64,000 nt of DNA from Ferrimonas balearica. GTDB taxonomy: Bacteria > Pseudomonadota > Gammaproteobacteria > Enterobacterales > Shewanellaceae. The translations under genes and the position numbers were made by a program. This document shows, piece after piece, positions 61,667-64,000 of this stretch (positions are counted from its first letter, which is position 1; the number at the start of each line of letters is the position of its first letter). A model generated the notes under the pieces. The model worked only from the letters and a program-made list of their open reading frames with translations. It was not told the origin of the DNA and did not search any database. The stretch covers positions 186,001-250,000 of the forward strand of contig NZ_JAHVHV010000005.1 in assembly GCF_019802085.1 (NCBI RefSeq). Direction: 5' to 3'.

Positions 61667-62984
61667 GGACACTCCTTGTGATGGGTTGGCTGCCGACCAG
61701 TCGCTCCAGCTCGTCCACGGTGCGCGGAGCCGAGGCGGAGAGGTTCTCGGCGCCAGTATGAGTGACCAGTATGTCATCTTCAACACGCACGGCGATCCCC
61801 CGCCAGCGGGGATCCAGGTCCTCGGCATCACTGGGAATGTAGAGCCCCGGCTCCAGGGTCAGCACCATGCCCGGGGCCAGGGGGCGCCACTGACCATCGG
61901 CTTGGCGGTACTGGCCGACGTCGTGTACATCCAGCCCCAGGAAGTGGCCGGTCTTGTGCACGCTGAATCGCTTGTGGGCCTGCTGGTCCAACAGCGTTTC
62001 CAGCTCGCCCTCGAGGATCCCCAGCTCCAACAGGCCCTGGGTCAGGACCCGACAGGCGGTGTCATAGAGCCGCCCCCAGGGCACGCCGGGGGCCACCTCG
62101 GCGATGGCGGCGTCCAGGGCCGACAGCACCAGCTCGTACAGCTGGCGCTGGGGGGCGCTGAAGCGACCGCTGACCGGGTAGGTGCGGGTGATGTCCGAGG
62201 CGTAGCCCTGATACTCGGCCCCGGCGTCGATAAGCAGCAGCTCCCCGGCAAGCAGGGGTTGGTCGTTGCAGTCGTAGTGCAGACACAGGGCGCGCTCCCC
62301 CCCGGCGACGATGTTGGGGTAGGGATCGCTCTCGCAGCCCCAGTGGGCCAAAGTGGCGTTGAACGCCTGGCTGAGCTGGCGTTCGTTCACCCCGGGGGCG
62401 GTGTGAGTCATCACCACCCGATGGGCGTCGCAGGCGGCGCTCACCGCGTGGCGCAGCAGGGCGATCTCGGTCTCGGACTTGATGACCCGCATCTCGTGGG
62501 CCACGCCGGCCAGGGGCTCCAGGCTGCGAAAGTGGCGCCGCTGGTCGAACTTGGTGCTGCGCCGCTGCTGGTTGGCCCAGCCCCAGGCCCGCTGGGTCAG
62601 GCGCTGCTCCTCGTCTCCCAGCAGCACCCGGGTACGCCCCTCCAGCAAGGTGGGCAGCACCTCGTCGAGCTGCGCCAGGGGGTAACCGCGATCCGCCCCC
62701 AGGGTGTCCACCACCCCTTGGGGCCCCAACCGGGCGCCGAAACTGGTTTCTGCCTCCGGGTCCCGGGGGCGACAGAAAAGCACGAAGGGCTCGGCGTGGC
62801 CGGGGCGGATCACCGCCACCGCGTCGGGCTCGTCGAAGCCGGTGAAATAGAGAAAGTCCTTGTCCTGGACAAAGCGATAGGGTTGGTTCTTAGAACGGGT
62901 GCGCTGGGGGGCAGCGGCCAAAATCACCGCACAGTTGGCGTCCAGCTGGTGGCACAGGGCGCGGCGGCGCGCTTGATGGGTCAT
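61632..62984 (-). CDS. Xaa-Pro aminopeptidase (M24B family)
   Basis: A 450-residue metallopeptidase with an N-terminal creatinase domain and a C-terminal pita-bread catalytic domain. Metal ligands are visible in LLIDAGAEYQGYASDITRTYP (two Asp), HKTGHFLGLDVHD (His), LEPGLYIPSD (Glu) and VRVEDDILVT (Glu). It releases the residue before proline, as in collagen-derived peptides that supply hydroxyproline. Start overlaps the reductase stop by 4 bp. Confidence 0.92.
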   Translation of the reverse strand: MTHQARRRALCHQLDANCAVILAAAPQRTRSKNQPYRFVQDKDFLYFTGFDEPDAVAVIRPGHAEPFVLFCRPRDPEAETSFGARLGPQGVVDTLGADRGYPLAQLDEVLPTLLEGRTRVLLGDEEQRLTQRAWGWANQQRRSTKFDQRRHFRSLEPLAGVAHEMRVIKSETEIALLRHAVSAACDAHRVVMTHTAPGVNERQLSQAFNATLAHWGCESDPYPNIVAGGERALCLHYDCNDQPLLAGELLLIDAGAEYQGYASDITRTYPVSGRFSAPQRQLYELVLSALDAAIAEVAPGVPWGRLYDTACRVLTQGLLELGILEGELETLLDQQAHKRFSVHKTGHFLGLDVHDVGQYRQADGQWRPLAPGMVLTLEPGLYIPSDAEDLDPRWRGIAVRVEDDILVTHTGAENLSASAPRTVDELERLVGSQPITRSVHVPAHPHPELR

Positions 62985-63922
62985 GGGGTCTCCTTGTGGT
63001 GGCGCTCCACCAGACGGGCGGCGGCCAGGTCTTCCAGGGCGTGGCCGACGGACTTGAACAGGGTGATCTCAGATTCGCAGGTCCGGCCCGGGTGGGCCTC
63101 CCGGGTCAGCTCGAACAGGCTGGCCTGGATCCGCTCGGGGGTGATGACGCCCCGGGCCAGGGGCTGGACCAGATCGCCGGTCTCCTTAAGGGCGCCCTCC
63201 CGGCTGTCCACAAACAGGGTGCAGCGGCGCACCACCTCGTCGTCCGCCTCCCGCATGTCCGGTCGGTAGGCCCCCACCAGGTCAAGGTGTTGCCCGGGGC
63301 GCAGCCAACGGCCCTGGATCAGCGGCGTCTGGGACAGGGTGGCGACGCTGATGATCTCCGCCTGGGGCACGGCGCTGGCCAGGCAGTCCACCGCCTCCAG
63401 GGCGACCCCCAGGGGGGCGAGTCGCTCGGCCAGGGCCCGGGCCTTGGCGGGCTTTCGGCCCCAGATCAGCACTCGGCGAAGGGGGCGGACCTGGCAGTGG
63501 GCTTCAATCAGCAGCGGGGCCAGGGTGCCGGTACCCACCATCAGCAGGGTGTCGGCGCCGTGGGGGGCCAGGTAGCGGGCCGCCAGGGCGGAGGCGGCGG
63601 CGGTACGCCGGGCGGTCAGGGCCGGGGCATCCAGCATCAGCTCCGGGGTGCCGGTGGGCAGGTCCAGCAGCAGGTAGATCCCCTGGATGCTGGGCCTGTC
63701 CTGGTTGTGGGGGGCCACGGTCACCAGTTTGACCCCGGCCTTATCGCCGGATTGCCAGGCGGGCATCAGCAGCAGCGTGGTTTCCCGATGACCGGGGTTG
63801 GTCATGTCGTGGTGGTGGCGCAGGGGCACTGTGGCCCCCTCGGCAAAGGCCTGCGCCAGGGCCGGGATCAGCGTGTCGAAGGGCAGGGCGCGGTGCACCT
63901 GTTCGGCGGTCAGTGAGATCAT
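62981..63922 (-). CDS. 1-pyrroline-2-carboxylate reductase (ornithine cyclodeaminase family)
   Basis: A 313-residue NAD(P)H enzyme; MISLTAEQVHRALPFDTLIPALAQAF matches the family N-terminus. Rossmann motif LLMVGTGTLAPLLIEAH near 122 and cofactor residue in VLIWGRKPAKA. Acts on the pyrroline formed by trans-3-hydroxyproline dehydratase to give L-proline. An in-frame ATG at 63985 would add a 21-residue atypical extension. No Shine-Dalgarno precedes the chosen ATG; an operator-like palindrome ends one base upstream. Confidence 0.88.
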   Translation of the reverse strand: MISLTAEQVHRALPFDTLIPALAQAFAEGATVPLRHHHDMTNPGHRETTLLLMPAWQSGDKAGVKLVTVAPHNQDRPSIQGIYLLLDLPTGTPELMLDAPALTARRTAAASALAARYLAPHGADTLLMVGTGTLAPLLIEAHCQVRPLRRVLIWGRKPAKARALAERLAPLGVALEAVDCLASAVPQAEIISVATLSQTPLIQGRWLRPGQHLDLVGAYRPDMREADDEVVRRCTLFVDSREGALKETGDLVQPLARGVITPERIQASLFELTREAHPGRTCESEITLFKSVGHALEDLAAARLVERHHKETP

Positions 63923-63923
63923 A

Positions 63924-63935
63924 ATTGCATACAAT
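63924..63935. promoter_or_regulatory. Operator-like ATTGCATACAAT abutting the reductase start
   Basis: One mismatch from the perfect operator at 56861-56872, ending one base before the ATG at 63922 (minus strand). Likely the site through which the same regulator controls the reductase-peptidase operon. Confidence 0.65.
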
Positions 63936-64000
63936 ATCCGTTTGTGCGTTTGATGATAGGGGGCCGAATCGGCGAAGTCACTCATCAAGGGGAAATTAAT

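Overview
The window is about 64 kb of GC-rich (visibly above 60%) chromosomal DNA from a gammaproteobacterium. The evidence is the conserved block crr-ptsI-ptsH / cysK / cysZ / zipA-ligA, which has the same relative order as in Escherichia coli; yffB-dapE; YeiP; RlmJ; a TorRST phosphorelay; and an SMC rather than MukB chromosome condensin. The overall gene set (SMC beside zipA-ligA, DMSO respiration, acetate-type Na+ symporter of the VC_2705 type, DUF5916 outer-membrane protein) resembles marine Alteromonadales such as Ferrimonas; the genus is inference only. Genes are densely packed, often overlap by 4 bp, and no tRNA, rRNA, transposase, integrase or CRISPR array was seen.

Layout. 1-1.9 kb: tail of an AraC regulator, a cupin, two tiny membrane proteins and yeiP. 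2-5.2 kb: a methanethiol-oxidation module (MtoX-like SBP56 protein, SCO1, MauG-type dihaem protein). 5.3-12.3 kb: rlmJ, a chemoreceptor and a run of small unknown proteins. 12.4-14.5 kb: yffB-dapE-vanY-like. 14.7-23 kb: an S-/N-oxide respiration locus with torR, torT, torS, a TorD-like chaperone, dmsB and dmsA; four phased TorR-box-like decamers lie upstream of dmsA. 23.2-28.6 kb: crr-ptsI-ptsH, a second chemoreceptor and cysK. 28.8-33.8 kb: an RDD protein, a secreted unknown, a DUF5916 outer-membrane protein and cysZ. 33.9-40.5 kb: smc-zipA-ligA. 40.5-44.6 kb: an HD-GYP phosphodiesterase, a YeeZ-type reductase, a Cys-rich HTH regulator and a SIMPL protein. 45-49.9 kb: the DUF4212/sodium:solute symporter pair with its usual cyclic-nucleotide/CBS/DUF294 protein and DnaQ-like exonuclease. 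50-52.5 kb: LRAT-like protein, HDOD protein and a FabH paralogue. 52.5-64 kb: a hydroxyproline catabolic region.

The hydroxyproline region is nearly complete. Minus-strand genes convert trans-4-hydroxy-L-proline (epimerase, deaminase, 2-oxoglutarate semialdehyde dehydrogenase), while the plus-strand pair supplies trans-3-hydroxy-L-proline dehydratase and a D-hydroxyproline-oxidase-like FAD enzyme; a distal operon adds a pyrroline-2-carboxylate reductase and an Xaa-Pro aminopeptidase. A GntR/FCD regulator lies beside it. A perfect ATTGTATACAAT palindrome sits between the -35 and -10 of the divergent promoter, and a one-mismatch version abuts the reductase start codon; a third copy lies, unexpectedly, upstream of the HD-GYP gene.

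Other regulatory signals include a recurrent GACYAARGTC motif at five intergenic sites, two minus-strand terminators that suggest small RNAs in gene gaps, and a leader before the 3-hydroxyproline dehydratase with mutually exclusive hairpins. No single striking new defence or mobile system was found; the most rewarding leads are regulatory.
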